Source: Desmodesmus armatus
Taxonomy: Eukaryota; Chlorophyta; Chlorophyceae; Sphaeropleales; Scenedesmaceae
Length of the DNA stretch: 64,000 bases
Assembly (NCBI GenBank): GCA_007449985.2
Contig: VIIQ02000005.1
Coordinates: 1,054,001-1,118,000, forward strand
Direction: 5' to 3'
The translations under genes and the position numbers were made by a program. Shown here piece by piece: positions 24,501-37,600 of the stretch; position 1 is the first letter of the stretch; each line of letters begins with the position of its first letter. Under the pieces are notes generated by a model. That model was not told where the DNA came from and made no database searches. It saw nothing but the letters and a program-made list of their open reading frames with translations.

Positions 24501-27500
24501 CACCTGTGCCTGCTGCAGGATGGAGAATCTGGCAGCCACCCAGAACAAGCTGCTCATGCGGCTATCGCAGCTAAGGGCAACAGAAGCACTCTTCTGTGAC
24601 CTGGTGGCGAGCTGTCCCGCAGCAGCGCAGCAGCTGCCTGATTTGTCGTACCCCCTGCTGACGGCAGCTGCTGGGGGCGGCAGGGCAGGGCTCAGCAGCA
24701 GCGCTAGCAGCAAGGCGCACGCGGCTGCTACTAGGTATGCTGACCAAACACACGAGCTAATTGCAATTGTGGTCTAGAGAACCGGAGACCTGGCGCTCGC
24801 CCTGCAGGCGGCTGAACACGGCAGCACCCACAGCAATTGCGGCTGATGCAACAACATGCATGTAGACTGGTCATCAGATTCAAGTTCTCATGCTTTGGCC
24901 TGCTTTGCTGCCCGTCCCCACTACACCGCAGCCCTTCTGCAGCGCTGGCCTTATGTCGCTGCCTGCGACCACCCGCAGCAGTAGCCCTCAACACTTGCCA
25001 GCCTCCACACCTGTTGCACACAGCCCTGCTGCCTGCCACCCACCTGGCAGCTGACCTGCACAGCAAGCTGAAGCTGCTGCATGGGCGGGCAAGGAGACCA
25101 GTCGGCCTCATGGCCCCGCCAGCACCAGCAGGACCAGGCATGGGTACTGGGGGCGTCTTTCCAGCTATCATGGCCCCTGCAGGCCCTGCCTGCCTTGAGG
25201 GGCTTGGTCTGCAGCAGTTTGTGGGACAGGTGGTGGCTCCGCTGCTGCCAGCCCTGCAGCAGCACTTAGTCATGGCCCTGAATGTGGTCAAGCAGCCACC
25301 ACAGGGTGGCCTGGATACACTGTTTGAAGGTAAGCTCGCCTGTCATGAGCTGCACCGCTGTGTAGTTTCCAAGCTCTCCTCAGCTGTCTGTTTTCAGCTG
25401 AAGACTCAGCAAGAATATGAGAGGAAGAGTCCCCAATAGCGTCTGTGTTGTTCATGCTGCCCTGCAGGTTTGCCGGGCTACAACCAACCTGGGGAGGCTG
25501 CAATGTTTGAGCTGCCTGCAGTCCAGGCCGTGGTGGCCCCTGTGCCTGCAGCACATGCCCTGGCCCTGTACTGCCTGCAGTGCTTCACGCTGCTGCTGGG
25601 CTGTGGCAAGGAGCTGCCGCTTCAGCTGATGCAGGCTGTGCTGGCCGCACTTGCACTGCAGCCTGCAGCAGCAGAGGCGCCTACAGCTGTGCAGGTGCGC
25701 ACAGCAACCGCCCACAAGCAGTCAACCACAATGCATCTGTGTGTGCATGTGGCAGTTACTGTGCAGCATCGTCCAACGGAAGCTAGTTGGGCCAGTGCCA
25801 GTTGTGAGGGAGCACTGGCAGCAAACATACAGCAACTGGTGTGGACGGCCACCTGGCTCTCAGCACTCCTGGGTCTGCGTGTGGGCAAAAGATTGAGACA
25901 GCGTTTGTTGATCAATCAACATGGCATAAACGGATTATCGCAGAGTGTGTGCATGAGGGCACTGAGGTGTGTTGTACTGTGTCGTCCTGTCATGCTGCAG
26001 GTGCAGCAGTCGCTGCTGGGTGCGTTCAAGGCCTGCATGAAGCTGTCCTGCAGGTCCAGTGGCAACAGCAACCTGCAGCTGGAGCTGGCGCTGATGGCAC
26101 TGCTGCAGGCCCTCAGGGCCCTTGCCGGTGACCAAGCCCTGCCTGCTGAGAAGGTGGCAGCTATGTCTACCAAGCTGTCCAAGGTTTCTGCTGAGCTGCT
26201 GCAGGAAACATGGGAAGGGCCTGAGGAGGAGGCCGCTGAAGGGGACAAAGGTGAGCACAGGCATACATCATCCCGGGCTGGCTGGGTGGGTGAGTGCTGC
26301 AGGGAATGCTCTGCAAGCAGCCACTTTGTGTGCCTAGGTGTGGTGCATGTGCGTTTTCCATCATCTTGACCTGCCACTGCTGCTCCTGGCGTGTTGTTTG
26401 CCTGTAGGGTTCAGTTGGAAGGGCCAAGCTGCTGCAATCAGCCAGCTGCTAGGGGTCCTGATTACGCATTCGTCAGACCCGTCTGCTGAGCTGCTGAGCC
26501 TTGTGAACGATGCTTTGGCAGCTATGCCTGACAAGGTGCCCAGCAAGGAGCAGCTGGACCCAGTGGCGGGCTTTGCAGCACTGTGCTCCGCAACCTTCAT
26601 CACCTGGTACAAGTGAGTGACACACATACACATACACACTCATGCCGGGCCAGCCAGCCACCCATCCTAGCCAGCCAGCCGGCTGGCCAGCAGGCCTGCT
26701 GTGTCAAAAGGTCTGTAGTTCTGCCAGCAGCATTTGCTTTCTCATGTGTGCTGCAAGCGTGTGTGCCTACTGTCAGTTCATGTGTTGGCCTGCCTGCCTG
26801 CCTGCCTGCGTCGGTGCAGGGTTGTGTTTGAGCAGTGCTGCTCCTGCTGGGAGCGTCTCAACACTCGTGCCATGGCCCTGCTGCCCTCAGCAACAGGGCA
26901 GGGTGCTGCTGAGGGCAAGAAGAAGAAAAAGAAGCAGGAGCTCCAACTGGACAGCCAGGGCCAGCCTGACTGGGATGAGGAGCAGGTCAGCCCAGCCGCT
27001 CCTGGTATGGGCCGCACCCCATGCATGGTCGGCAATTTAACCACAACTGGCTGCCCAACAAGTGCTTTGCTGCTGTCCCATCTGCTTTTGCTTGAACCAG
27101 CTAGACCTATAGGCCACACGCCTGCACTGTGCATGCGCACCGCAGCTCAGCAAAGTGCCAAAGTGCAAGGTTCTAGCTGTGCTGTGGTGTCACCACACCT
27201 GCAGGTTGAGGAGGTGTTCCAGCAGGCCCACAAGTGTGCGCAGTGCTTTGCTGGCCTGGTGGAGCTGACAAAGAAGCACAAGACACGCAACCAACTGCTG
27301 GGCACAGCCCTCAAGTACGGCGGTGCTTTCATTGATGCGATGGTCAAGTCCACAGACTTCTGGTATGCGTACTACCTGGCCAACGGCAGGCCCTTCCAGC
27401 AGCTGGTCAAGACGGTACAGAAGGGGACAAAAACCATGCAGGTGAGCCTGTTAGTGAGGCGCACCCTGCAATTGGTCAGCAACAGCAGTTGCCCTATGCC

Positions 27501-28129
27501 AAGATGTCGCATATGCCTAGTGCTTCAGCTGTGCTGCTGCATCTTCCTGTCTGTTGCTGTTCGGTTGCAGGCAATCTGTGCGGAGGGCAAGGTGCGCGGT
27601 GGCGCAAGCGTGGTGGCACAGGCGCCAACTGCCAAGCGCGCGTTGGAGCGCTTTGTGCATGAGATGCACAGCCTGTTCCTGCAGGCTGGCGAGCCCCCTG
27701 AAGCCATCACTGTGGGCTTCCTCAAGCACAGGGACATTGAGGGCAACACCATGCCTTCACAGGTGCGGCCCTTGCACGGCACGGCTGTGGTAACAGTGGC
27801 CCCAATGTCAAGGCCAAGGATACTGCACTCAGATGTGCTGTGCTTGCCTGCTGTTGGTGAAGATTTGCAAGGGCTGTGCCGGCATAGCATATGTTCTGTT
27901 ACCAGACCTGGGAAGTGTGGCATGCTGCATTGGTTATGGAGCAAGTGCGGCTATGTAAGGTGTGCCCACGTGTGCTGGGATGTGCTGTGCTGTGCCATGC
28001 TGTGCTATGCTGTTGCAGCTGTTCCCTGAGTCAGAGGAGGAGGAAGAGGAGGAGGAGGAAGGCATGGGGGCAGATGACGAGGCAGAAGAAGAGAAGGAGG
28101 AAGAGGAGGGCAGTGTGACGGGCAGCTGA
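18519..28129 (+). CDS. FANCD2: FANCD2, Fanconi anaemia interstrand-crosslink repair protein
   Basis: Nuclear DNA clamp subunit that pairs with FANCI and acts in crosslink repair and fork protection. About 26 exons give roughly 1,550 aa (human about 1,450). The start is the ATG at 18519; exon 1 (18519-18626) is short and holds a basic KRPRLS motif. Exon 2 is 18712-18936 and exon 3 is 19423-19619. Family matches in order: RLLLNILPLQQ / LQKLPEF / LILAQLRW; RQLICILPEV; VEVEDLPGLVKYII; HGCFDLVVLLALHTKG; LANILDHLEGFSNAQLQQVF; NPGYKRIGIMGMLALL; FGGDLTNVDALLGCPLAL; ALQHTICWLREVVAVF; LLGTALKYGGAFIDAM; FLKHRDIEGN. It ends in an acidic tail (LFPESEEEEEEEEEG). Joins around 24808-25100 are uncertain. The segment aligned to the human ubiquitinated lysine seems to lack a lysine. 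Confidence 0.93.
21927..21959. repeat. 15-bp inverted repeat (hairpin) in a FANCD2 intron
   Basis: Left arm 21927-21941 and right arm 21945-21959 are reverse complements except for one position, with a 3-nt loop (TCA). It sits in the intron 21674-21986, 27 bp upstream of the acceptor. Confidence 0.9.
26648..26697. repeat. GCCA-rich tetranucleotide and palindromic tract in a FANCD2 intron
   Basis: Repeated GCCAGCCAGCC units meet their complement (GCCGGCTGGC) near 26680, making a short palindrome. A related (TGCC)n run lies at about 26790-26808 in the same intron. Confidence 0.7.
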
Positions 28130-29249
28130 TGACAGTGCATGCCGCTTGGCCCAGCTGGGTAGCCGCTTGATGCCGAAGAGGACAGACTCGGTCCTTTTGG
28201 TTCACAAGGCTATTGTTGGCTCAAAGGGTCAGTGTTACCAAGCAATGCTGAAACAGATGGCACCCCAACAGTGCTAGCAGCACTGGAAAGGGTGATTCAA
28301 AGGTGGTGCGCACACACTGGTGTGCAACAGCAATGGTCAACACAATCACCTGCGATGTGAGCATGCGTATAACAGGCAACTTCAGCTGCAAAGACACCAG
28401 ATGTGGCCTGCGCCACACAAGGCGACGCAGATTGAAGGCACCGCAAGGTGCCCAGTCAAAGCAAAGCAAGGCCCTGGTCAAAATTGAGCAACCTTCTCTA
28501 ACACCAGCCCAGCCAAGTGCACACTCCTGTGCACTACCCATAAAGCCCCAAACCTGCCCAGGGCAAGCAGCTGGAGACAGGGCACCCCGCTCTTCACTAC
28601 GGAGTCGCTTTCGTTCCCATTTGTCACTGGTGATTTAGTCATATGATACAAGCTAGACAGCCTGCACAGGCACAAAAGCAAGCCACTTGCTACATGCAGC
28701 CACAGCAGCATGACAAGCCTCTCACTGTGCATCCTCCAGCTAGGTAGTGGCAACTTGGCCCTACAATCAATTACCAGGCTGGCATGTACAAAGCGTGCCA
28801 GGGTCCCATTCCGCATGCGGGAGGCTTGTAGGCCACAAGCACTCGTGAACGTGACAGCACAACACCCACTTGCATGCTGCCACGTGAATATGGGTGCCGC
28901 TTGGGGACCCCACGAGGCAACCAGACAAACCCTCCGGCCCAATCAAGCCCATGATAGTGCAGCACCTTGTGCACGCACTCGGCATCAACTCAACTCAATC
29001 AAAACACACCACCACGTCACGGCTGGCAGTCCCCTCCGCTCAGGGCTTGGCGCCACCGTCCGCAAAGCCACGAACAAGGCTGTGCAAACAAAAGGTCACC
29101 GCCAACAACTGTAAGCAAACAACAAGCAAACACCACCAACAACGCTAGCATCAACAAGACCTGCCTGCTGCACCCCTCGCAAAACTCCGCTCAGGTTCCC
29201 TCCATGCAGTGCTGAACCCCTCGCCAATGTCATCTTTCATGCATACCCG
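28130..29249. other. 1.1-kb convergent intergenic region
   Basis: Lies between the stop codons of FANCD2 (+) and PTST1 (-). Several open stretches of 60-150 codons exist on both strands, but none has splice-compatible neighbours or a recognisable motif. Probably the 3' UTRs of both genes. Confidence 0.45.
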
Positions 29250-31539
29250 CTACGTGACGGTCAGCAGGCATGACTCGTTGCCCTCAGCATCACGCTCGGT
29301 TGGCCAGTCAGCTGCCAGCCGCCACTCGTTGTCCACCAGGAACTTCACGCGGTACTTCCCAGGCCGCAGCAGCAGGGTGCCCTCAAACCTGCGCACACCA
29401 CACACATGCCGGCACGTCAGCACAGCTGCACACCTCTGCTCACTTTGCTTTCCAAGTCAGACGAACAACCATGCGGCCATGCAAATGCGATGTGTAGCAA
29501 AAGGATGCCCGTGCAGCACTGTAGCAGGCTGCCAACACCAGCCCAAAACACCCTCAATGCCTACCATGGCCAAGCACATGCTGCATGGATACTGCTGCTC
29601 ACCTGCTGTACACACTGTCCGATGCGACATCCTCTGCACTGAGCTCGTGGCCGCGCGTCCAGTCGTCAAAGTCTCCCATCACCTTGACCTCACTAGCCAC
29701 ACCAATCCACTCAACCGGGACCTTGCGCACCACACGCTTGCCAAACTCAGCACGCTGCTCCAGGACAGCCTGCACAGAGAAAGGCAGCAGCACAAAAGCC
29801 CCGCTCTTTAGCACAGGCACGTTGTTTGTGTGGGGTGCTGCCAAACTGGCATGCGGAAATGAGCACCAACAGCGGTCAACATGCCTAGCACAACACTGCT
29901 ATGTACATTGTGCTGTACTGCTATAGTGCAGAACCGCCACGGGGCCATCTACGCTGTGTGGTGGTGCATGCTAAGGGCATGCCGGAACACCAATGCCAAC
30001 TGGCCACGCATCGACCAACCACATATGCCAAGTGCAACACATGCATACACAGCTGCCAAACCCACCTGCTCCAGTGTGCTGAGCCTCTCCTGCAGCTTGC
30101 CAATCTTATCCAAAGCATCCTGCGGGTCAACCCCAAACTGAACAGCAGCTGCTGTCCCCTGCGCCAGCCTGCTTGTGGTGCCAAACTCCATCGCGATCTG
30201 CGTGCACACATGCAGGCAACAGGCAAGCCAGAAGGCAACCACATATGGTCAGAAACCAGCCAGCAAAGAGCAAGGCAAAGGGCATCTGGTGACGATACCT
30301 CAGTGAGTAACATCACATGCCTTGTCACGACTGCTGTAGTGCACTCTGTGACAGCATCCATGAAGAGTGTCAGCAAACAGGCAGAGCAAACCCTCTAACA
30401 GGCAAGGTCACAACAGGCAAGGTCAACCAGACCACGCCGTGCACTTGCATCTCATGCCTTCTGGAAAGGCAAACCCTGGGCCTGCTCGCCTACCTGCTTC
30501 ATGAGTTCAAATGCAGCGATGAGGTCCTCATTACACTGATTGATCTGGCCCTCCAGCACACCCACAAGCGAATTGGCATCGCTCAGTTTCTGGCTCTGCT
30601 TGTTGTGGGCCGCCACCAGCTGATCGTACATGCGGATGTCTATCGTCTTGGGCGCATTGGCGTAGTAGGGGTTGCTGCCGGGCATCTTTGTCAGCGCCTG
30701 CCGCGAGACCTGCTGCACCTGCTGCAGCGCCTGCATCTTTTCACTGGCCGACAGGCCCTGCAGGTTGTCTGGGGAGGGCACCACTGCTGCTGCGCTGACT
30801 GGCCTGCTGCTGCTGCTGTCCTGCTCTGACACACCATTGCTGTATGAGGTGCCAACCTCTGCCACCTGAGTGCTGGCAGTGACTGATGCCGCTGCTACGC
30901 TGACGCCATTGTACGGCCTGCTGCTGGCAAAGGGTGCAGCCGGCGAGGGGCTGGGCCCGGCTGTGGCTGCAGAGATGGCTGCAGCAGCAGGGTGCGGCTG
31001 GTTGGGACCAGGCCTTGTGACTGGTGGGACTGGCGGCACTGCTGGTTGACGTGCTGCAGGGCGGGCGGCGGCAGGTACTGTGCCGAGGCCCGCCCTGCCG
31101 CTGCTGCTGGCTGCTGCAGCTGCAGCGCCAGCAGCTGCTGCGTCTGCAGCGCCACGCTGTGCCCTGAGCGCCGCCTGCATGCTGGGTAGCCGGGCAGCTA
31201 GCTCTGCACCTGTGAAGTTGAGAGACTCCTGGATGTAGGTCTGGCGTGTCGCTGACACAGCATCTGCAGACGACTCAGCTGCAGATACCTGTGGTGCAAC
31301 AGCAGTGCAGGCCTCAGAGGAGTCTTCTGGAGACTGTACACCGGTGGGGATGCCTGCAAGCTGCAATTACGGTGGTGGTACTGCTTTTCAATGTAAATGT
31401 CCTCTTGTATACCCACCTTGGTGGCCACAGCCCGCCTGCTGGTGCTCACAATGCCTCTGCTGCTGGTGGGGTGCTGACACAGCGGACGTGAACGCGCGGT
31501 CTCACTGCAGGCTGGCAACCCTTTCATGGGATGCAACAT
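29250..31539 (-). CDS. PTST1: PTST1-like protein targeting to starch (coiled coil plus CBM48)
   Basis: Plastid protein that in plants carries granule-bound starch synthase to starch. Exons 31539-31417, 31360-30494, 30197-30066, 29769-29603 and 29388-29250 give about 475 aa. Exon 1 is an acid-free Ser/Arg-rich transit-like sequence (MLHPMKGLPACSETARSRPL...). Residues about 90-200 are Ala/Ser/Pro low complexity. A coiled coil follows (QSQKLSDANSLVGVLEGQIN, then DKIGKLQERLSTLEQ). The C-terminal CBM48 has VEWIGVASEVKVMGDFDDW, LRPGKYRVKFLVDNEWRLA and WPTERDAEGN, with the glucan-binding tryptophans kept. The long linker is unlike land-plant PTST1. PTST2/3 are alternatives, but the C-terminal layout fits PTST1 best. 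Confidence 0.88.
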
Positions 31540-32033
31540 TGCTCTTATTCCTGATAAAGCGCTTGGATCGCCGAAAGGTGATGGTCCCCCCAGATAGAAC
31601 GCGTGATGGTTGGTGACTTGGTAAATGCAGTCGATTTATGGCACCGCCGCGGTGCGGACTGGAATGGAACAAACTCAACCCTGACTGTGAGCGTTTTGAC
31701 GACCGCTGAAGGGCTTCCGAGGCGTTAGCCCGCGAACTGAACGTCAGGGGCAGACGCAGAAGTGGGCACCACGGGAGCTGGCAGCGGCAGCAAACACAAT
31801 TAAGTTTTACGTACAAGTGATGTTGAGTTCAGGAAGTTCCCGGCCCGTGCCAGGATGGTTCAACAGATCTCGGTTTCAGCAAATGCAAGAAAGCAATAGA
31901 ATTGCTTGGCAGATGCAGATGGCTTTTACTTCGTGTCAGGTACACATACAAGTGCTCTTCCACCTCCTCACTGACCCCTACACTGACATTCCTCACACCC
32001 CCGCACCCCCCCCCCCTTTTTCCCCAAAAAGCC
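31540..32033. other. bidirectional upstream region, PTST1 and MAM33
   Basis: This 494-bp region separates divergent genes and must hold both promoters. A C-run (32006-32016) lies just upstream of the MAM33 start. Confidence 0.5.
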
Positions 32034-33382
32034 ATGCTGCTTGCTCAACACACGACTCCTTCCAGCTCCCATGCAGCTTTCCACACCCACCAACAGCTTG
32101 TCTTGAGGCCCCAGAGGCTCAGGCAATGCGTTAGGGCAGCAGCAGGCAGCAGCAGGAGCAGCAAACGCCCCTCACCGGTGGCTCAGGGCCTGATCACAGT
32201 GCTGAAGGACGAGCTGAAGGTAGAAAAGGAGCGATACAGGACCCCGGAAGCAGTCATGGATGGTCCACCCTCCGGGTTTGAGCTGCAGGACCGGCCAAAC
32301 TGCACTGTGCTGCTGCTGGCGCGGTCGTTTGGGGATGAAGACATCTTTGTTGAGGTGATGGGGAGGAAAGCGGGGGGCAACAACAGAGTGAACGAGGCAG
32401 GCATAATGTCAGTTTTTGTCCAGGCTGGTGGCTCGTAGGGCTGCACCACACGACCCCCCCCCCCCAGCCACCTCAAGCGGGGGCAGAGACTTTTTGCAGG
32501 GAGTGTCAATGTGGTGGTGGCGGATAACGGGTCATGCAGTACTCTCCTAGCTGCGCTGGCTGGGACTCAGTTGAGCCACATTAGGGCCACGTGCTGCTGA
32601 ATGCAGTGCACAAGTCAGCACCCTCCGGTCTGCCTCGATGTTGTTACTGCCAATGTCTATGCCAGCAGCAGGTGCATGGACACAGCAGAGTCAGGCCAGG
32701 TGCAATTGCGTCCACCTGAGGTGTTCCCCTTGCAGTGTGATACCTCAAGCCATGCCAGAAATCATGCAGCTCTCTGGTTGCCATGAGCTGCTGCAACCCT
32801 CTACACCTGGCTCCTGCGCCATCACACCACCAGCACCCACACACTTCACTCGCTGAGACACCCCCACAATGCCACCACCGCACTCATCACCCCTGACCCC
32901 CCCCCTGCCGCCCTACGCTTTGTGCAACCAATACATCTGATCCCTTGTAGGTGGACATCAACAGCCAGGAGGACAGCGGGTCTGACCCCGATGAGCTGGA
33001 GGAGCCGGGTGAGGAGGACGCACTGCCGCCTGTAGTGTTCAGTGTGAACATCACCAAGGAAGACAAGATGATGACCTTCAGCTGTGAGGCTGACGGCAGC
33101 GGCATCGTCATACGCAACGTCAGCCTGACAGATGCAGAGGACCTAGAGGAGGATGAGGATGAGGAGGGCATGGGCTACCCGCCCTATACAGGCCCTGAGT
33201 TTGAAGAGCTAGATGACACCCTGCAGCAGGCGTTTGCTGACTACCTTGAAGAGCGGGGCATTACTGCAGACTTTGGGCTGTACCTTATGGAGCTGCTGCA
33301 TGACAAGTTAGAGGTGGAGTACATGAATTGGCTGCAGCGCGCGCGCGACTTTGTCAGCAGCCGACCCAGCCTGGCAGGTTGA
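32034..33382 (+). CDS. MAM33/p32 (C1qBP) family acidic organelle protein
   Basis: p32/MAM33 proteins form acidic doughnut-shaped trimers in the mitochondrial matrix and are linked to organelle translation and ribosome biogenesis. Two exons (32034-32354, 32951-33382) give 250 aa. The first 45 residues are basic and Ser/His-rich, with no acidic residue, fitting an organellar presequence. The mature domain shows LKDELKVEKERYRTPE, then NCTVLLLARSFGDEDIFVEV, an acidic loop (EDSGSDPDELEEPGEED), VVFSVNITKEDKMMTFSC, and a C-terminal helix pair LQQAFADYLEERGI / LMELLHDKLEVEYMNWLQ. The 596-nt intron contains a poly(C) run. A plastid location cannot be excluded. Confidence 0.92.
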
Positions 33383-33992
33383 GGTGCAGCGAGGTGGTTG
33401 ACTGCATGGCAGCTGCTGCGCAGTCTGGAAGCAGCAGCTGTCATGTTTGCGTTGGATGGGATACATGGTGACAATTGGGTGTTGCAACCACACTGCAATA
33501 TCGTGTGTGCTTTTGTACATGACAGCTGTGCCAGCGAGCAGATGCTAATGCAAGTGGTTGATTATGCTGATCTGTGGCCGCCCTCAGTGGCCCACATGGT
33601 GACACGTCTGGTAAAATTGCAGTCACTGCAGTCACTGTTTTGTGGATACTGTTGTCCTGACTTGACTTTGCTTGTGAATCAGCAAAGCTGGGGGCCGATT
33701 GTGGACAGCACCAGGACTGGCGGAGACAGAGTTTTGTCCTGTCCAACAGGCAGTGGTGACTGAGCTGCTTGCCGGCGTGCGGGGCTTGTCAGACAATCAT
33801 AGTGTATTCACCATGTACTGCTTACTCTTCCTCATGCGCTCCAGCCGCCTCAGGCACTTACACAAGACAGCCCTATGAAACAAACCGTGCTGAGCATGCG
33901 CACACAGAGATGGAGCAATATGAAGCATAACCCCATAGCTTGCAGTTGCTGACGGCTGCAGCGCATTGCAAACCCATGCATGGCATGCGCAG
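33383..33992. other. convergent intergenic region
   Basis: Lies between MAM33 (+) and the CK1-like kinase (-). No coding or structural signal was recognised. Confidence 0.45.
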
Positions 33993-36900
33993 CTACTCCT
34001 CCTGGCTGTCTGCCACCAACTGCACAGCCGACAGCAGCCTGTGGCTCCGCCTGAGCTGCTTCACACCGCAGGCGCCCGCCACGGCTCCATCTGCTGGGCT
34101 GGCCTTGCCAGGCAGCTGCAGCAGCTCACTGCCCAGACCCGCAGCATCCAGCACATCACTGATGCTGCTTGCCTGCGCGATGGATGAGGGCTTCTCATCG
34201 TCGCTGAGCTCTCCAATTGGCCAGATGACACTCTTGATGCGCTTGTGGGTGTGTAGCTGCTGCGCGTCCATCTGCGAGTCTGTTGAGGCGCGCTTGCGGG
34301 GATAGCCATCTGCCGGGCCCGGTACCCCTTGCATGCTGCTGGGTGAGGGCAGGATCTTGGACGCTGATGCGTCAATCTGGGATATGGCGTACTGCAAACC
34401 AGGAGGGCAGCAAGGCAAGCAGGGACATTGTCAGAACGCAGCCACTGCTGGCTGTGATCCCATTGCTCGCCAGGTCCTCTGGACAGTGCCGTGCATGCCT
34501 GAGTGTGGAGCTGGCTTGTGAAGAGTTGTCCAGGCGCTGCATGTACATTTATCACCAGCACACTAGTGTTGGCCGCGGTCGCTATGGCCGCCATCGTGAC
34601 ACACTGTGCTGAGGACTTAGATCATATGATACATGTATGCGAGCCTGGAAGGCACATGTGCTCACCAGTGCATAATCCTTGCGGCTATATACCTCTCCTG
34701 TGCTTGGCCAGTCTGCAAGCTGCCGCCGGATGGGTGGCCTGGGGGGCTCCAGTCCTGTTGCACCACTGTCCAGCTGCATCTCCAGCCACTCGTAGTCAGG
34801 GACATCCAGTGGGCCAAGGCTGGTGATGTAATCAAAGTATCCCATGAGGTACTCCGGCACCTCCCCCTGCACGCAAACATGTACAGGCAACACAGTTTGC
34901 ATGTGAGCATGATGCAGAGTCACTTTACAAGCAGCTGGCAAGCCCTACATCATTACACGCTTCATCACTACCATACACATCAGCCAGGGCCCTGCAGACA
35001 GGTGCCACACATGGCTGTGAGCGACATGCTGCATGATGTAGAGCAGCTGGCAAACTCCACGATGTCGGCCTACCGTAGGTCACCGGGTGACCAATGCTGG
35101 CCAGGAGGTCCCTGCTTTTGCTGCTGTACATGCATCCTGCGGCATGCCATGAGCACGTCTTACCCGCTTGCAAGCAGCCCTCCATGCATGCTCCTTCTTC
35201 TTGCTCATGCGCTCCAGCTGCCTCATGCTCCACCCGTCCTTGGCCTCCTCGTTGGTGGTGAGGTCACGGTTCCAAGGCAGGCGCAGGGTGGGGTGCTCCA
35301 TCTCAAACAGGCAGTAGACCAGGCACTCGAGGTCGTCCCGGGGCGTCTGAGGGTAGCTCATGAGCGCGGAGAGGGAGGCATAGTTGGGAGTCCTGTGATG
35401 AGAGGCCAAAGACATACACACAAGCTTGTGCTGTGATAGCAGACTTTCCAGTCAAGTATGGCGTGTGCTTTCACTAAGCCTGGACTATTGCAAGGAGGCC
35501 GGTATCTGTGCCAGCTGTCACACGGGTCACAACAGCAGCTGCAGTGCACGCTCAAAGCATACTGTCCCAGGATGTCACTCACCCCCAGAAGCTGGCACAG
35601 CGCTTGCTGTAGTCATAGCGGAAGCTGTAGTACCCTGCGCCAAACAGACACATAACAGCCACTTGCGACGGTGCTTGCCGTAGCCCTGAGAAGCATGCAC
35701 GGCATGCTGACAATGAACGGCAGTGCCAAGTGTCTGCTCTGTCCAACGCTGCCTTGCTGCAGTGACAGTGGGTGCTCACCGTAGGCAAGGCGCGCAAACC
35801 CGAAGTCGATGACCTTGATGGTGGTGTTGGATCCAGACGCATCCAGGCAGAAATTCTCTGTCTTGACATCTCTGTGGATGTAGCCACGCCTGTGTACATC
35901 TGCCAGTGCCTGCACACACACGCATACAGCATCAAACATTGTCAAGTCCAGCGCTGTGAAGTGAACAGGCATGTTGCTTGCAGGGTTGTAGCACCAAGGC
36001 ATCCTGCCCAGCGCACAGCATGGCCGGCCCGTGGGTGGGCATGCAAGCATGTCTCGCATGTATCGCATGTATCGCACAGACGCAAACAAAACCCGGTCCT
36101 GCCGTGCTGTACCACCGTTGCTTGCCTTGAGCATGCCCTTGCCAGTCTGGACTATCCATGCGGTGGAGGGCTCCCGTGCTGAGGTTGTGTTGTCAGGCTG
36201 GCTGCCACAGTCAGTATCGTCATCATCAACATCAGAGTCTGTGCCTGCAGTGGCCTCCTGGTACTGGCGCATGGCGTTGACAGCGGTCCAGCACGTCACT
36301 CCCAGCAGTTCCATGGCCAGGTAGGACACTGTGAAAACAGGCCTGTCATCGTTGTCCATGTCAGGTGCAAACCTCTGGATGCCTGCAGGACATTGGCGCA
36401 GCACAGAACAAAAGAGACCCGCCAGGTCTCGTGAATGACAAGCAAGACAACTGCCGCCAAAAAGCAGAGTGTGCAGCATGCGACTGAGGTGCGGCTGTGC
36501 ATCAGCAGTGCCTGTCATGTGCACATCAAAGCTGCAGGCAAGGTCCCCACAGCCCGAGCAGACATCATGACTCAGCAGCGCATGTCTGTCTATGTGTTGC
36601 ATGCACCACACCTGCCGACAGGATGTCTGGGAAGCCTGCGCCTGGTGGCATTTCCGCCGTCAGCAGGTGCTGGTAGGCGTTCCACTCAACCTGAGTTGGC
36701 GAGCAGCAATCAGCACATCAACAGGTCAGTTGGCGTTTTTTTCTGCCACAGAGTCAAGGAGGAAAGCAAGGTAATCCATCTGCAGCACAGTTATCACCAC
36801 AGTGTTTGCTGCTTCTTCAGGCTGTCGGCCCTTAGAGGGTGCAAACCTGCCCACCTGCAGGAAGTCATCATAGCGGTAGTGCGCGTTGGAGTCGTGCGTG

Positions 36901-37600
36901 TGGCGGGCCTTGGCAACCTTCACAGCAACCTGCAGGCAGAATGCACAGCATGCAAGGGATGCATCATCAGTATGCATACCATGTGGTCAGACAAGAGCCG
37001 CGCGCTTACTACACCTGTGGTGCGCAGCACACATTGTGGTGCGCACAAAACTGGCACACACCACACAGCCTGGCAGGGGGCACTTGTCCTGCAGGACACC
37101 ACTCTTAGGGCACCAACACCAGCACAGCCCCAAGGGGAAAGTAGGTCAAGCACTTCAAGCAGCCAGCGCTCCCTCACCTCAACATCACCGTTGTGTGTGT
37201 CCAGGGCCTTGTAGGTGATGCCAAAGGAGCCTCCACCGATGATGCACTTCATGAGGAACCTGTCAGCAACGACAAAGTCTGACAGCTGCGCCTCAATGGG
37301 GCTGTTGGCGTCAAACGGGCATCCTGCATACTGCGCCCAGGCCTGCTGCTGCTGTGGCGTGGGGGCCTGCTGTGGGTTGCTCATCTCTGCAAGCTCCATG
37401 AGGTCCAGGGATGGTGTGCAGGAATGGGAAGGTGGGTCGTCATCCTCCATGTCAAACTCGTGGGCTGGGGGGCTGTCACATGGCAGCAGGTCTGCAACGT
37501 CGTCTTCCAGTGCAGGATGGCTGACGTAGCAGTCCGTGATGTCCTGCACCTGTTCCAGCTCCAGCTGTGTCGATGGCACTGCTGCTGAGTCCTGGCTCAT
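33993..37600 (-). CDS. divergent CK1-type protein kinase 1
   Basis: Predicted Ser/Thr kinase of the casein kinase 1 group. Nine exons (37600-37178, 36929-36855, 36690-36612, 36382-36126, 35909-35780, 35634-35583, 35392-35164, 34866-34666, 34391-33993) give 614 aa. The first 115 residues are acidic and Gln-rich. Catalytic motifs: glycine loop IIGGGSFGITYKA, VAVKVA lysine, catalytic loop YIHRDVKTENFCL, DFG as VIDFGFARLAYG, and the CK1 signatures GTPNYASLSALM and RDDLECLVYCLFEME. An acidic insert (DSDVDDDDTDCGSQPDN) sits between the hinge region and the catalytic loop. The C-terminal about 130 residues hold a basic KRASTDSQMD / HTHKRIKSV segment that could be a nuclear signal. The intron after exon 4 has a GC donor (AAG|GCAAGC). 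It is head to head with a related kinase. Confidence 0.88.
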
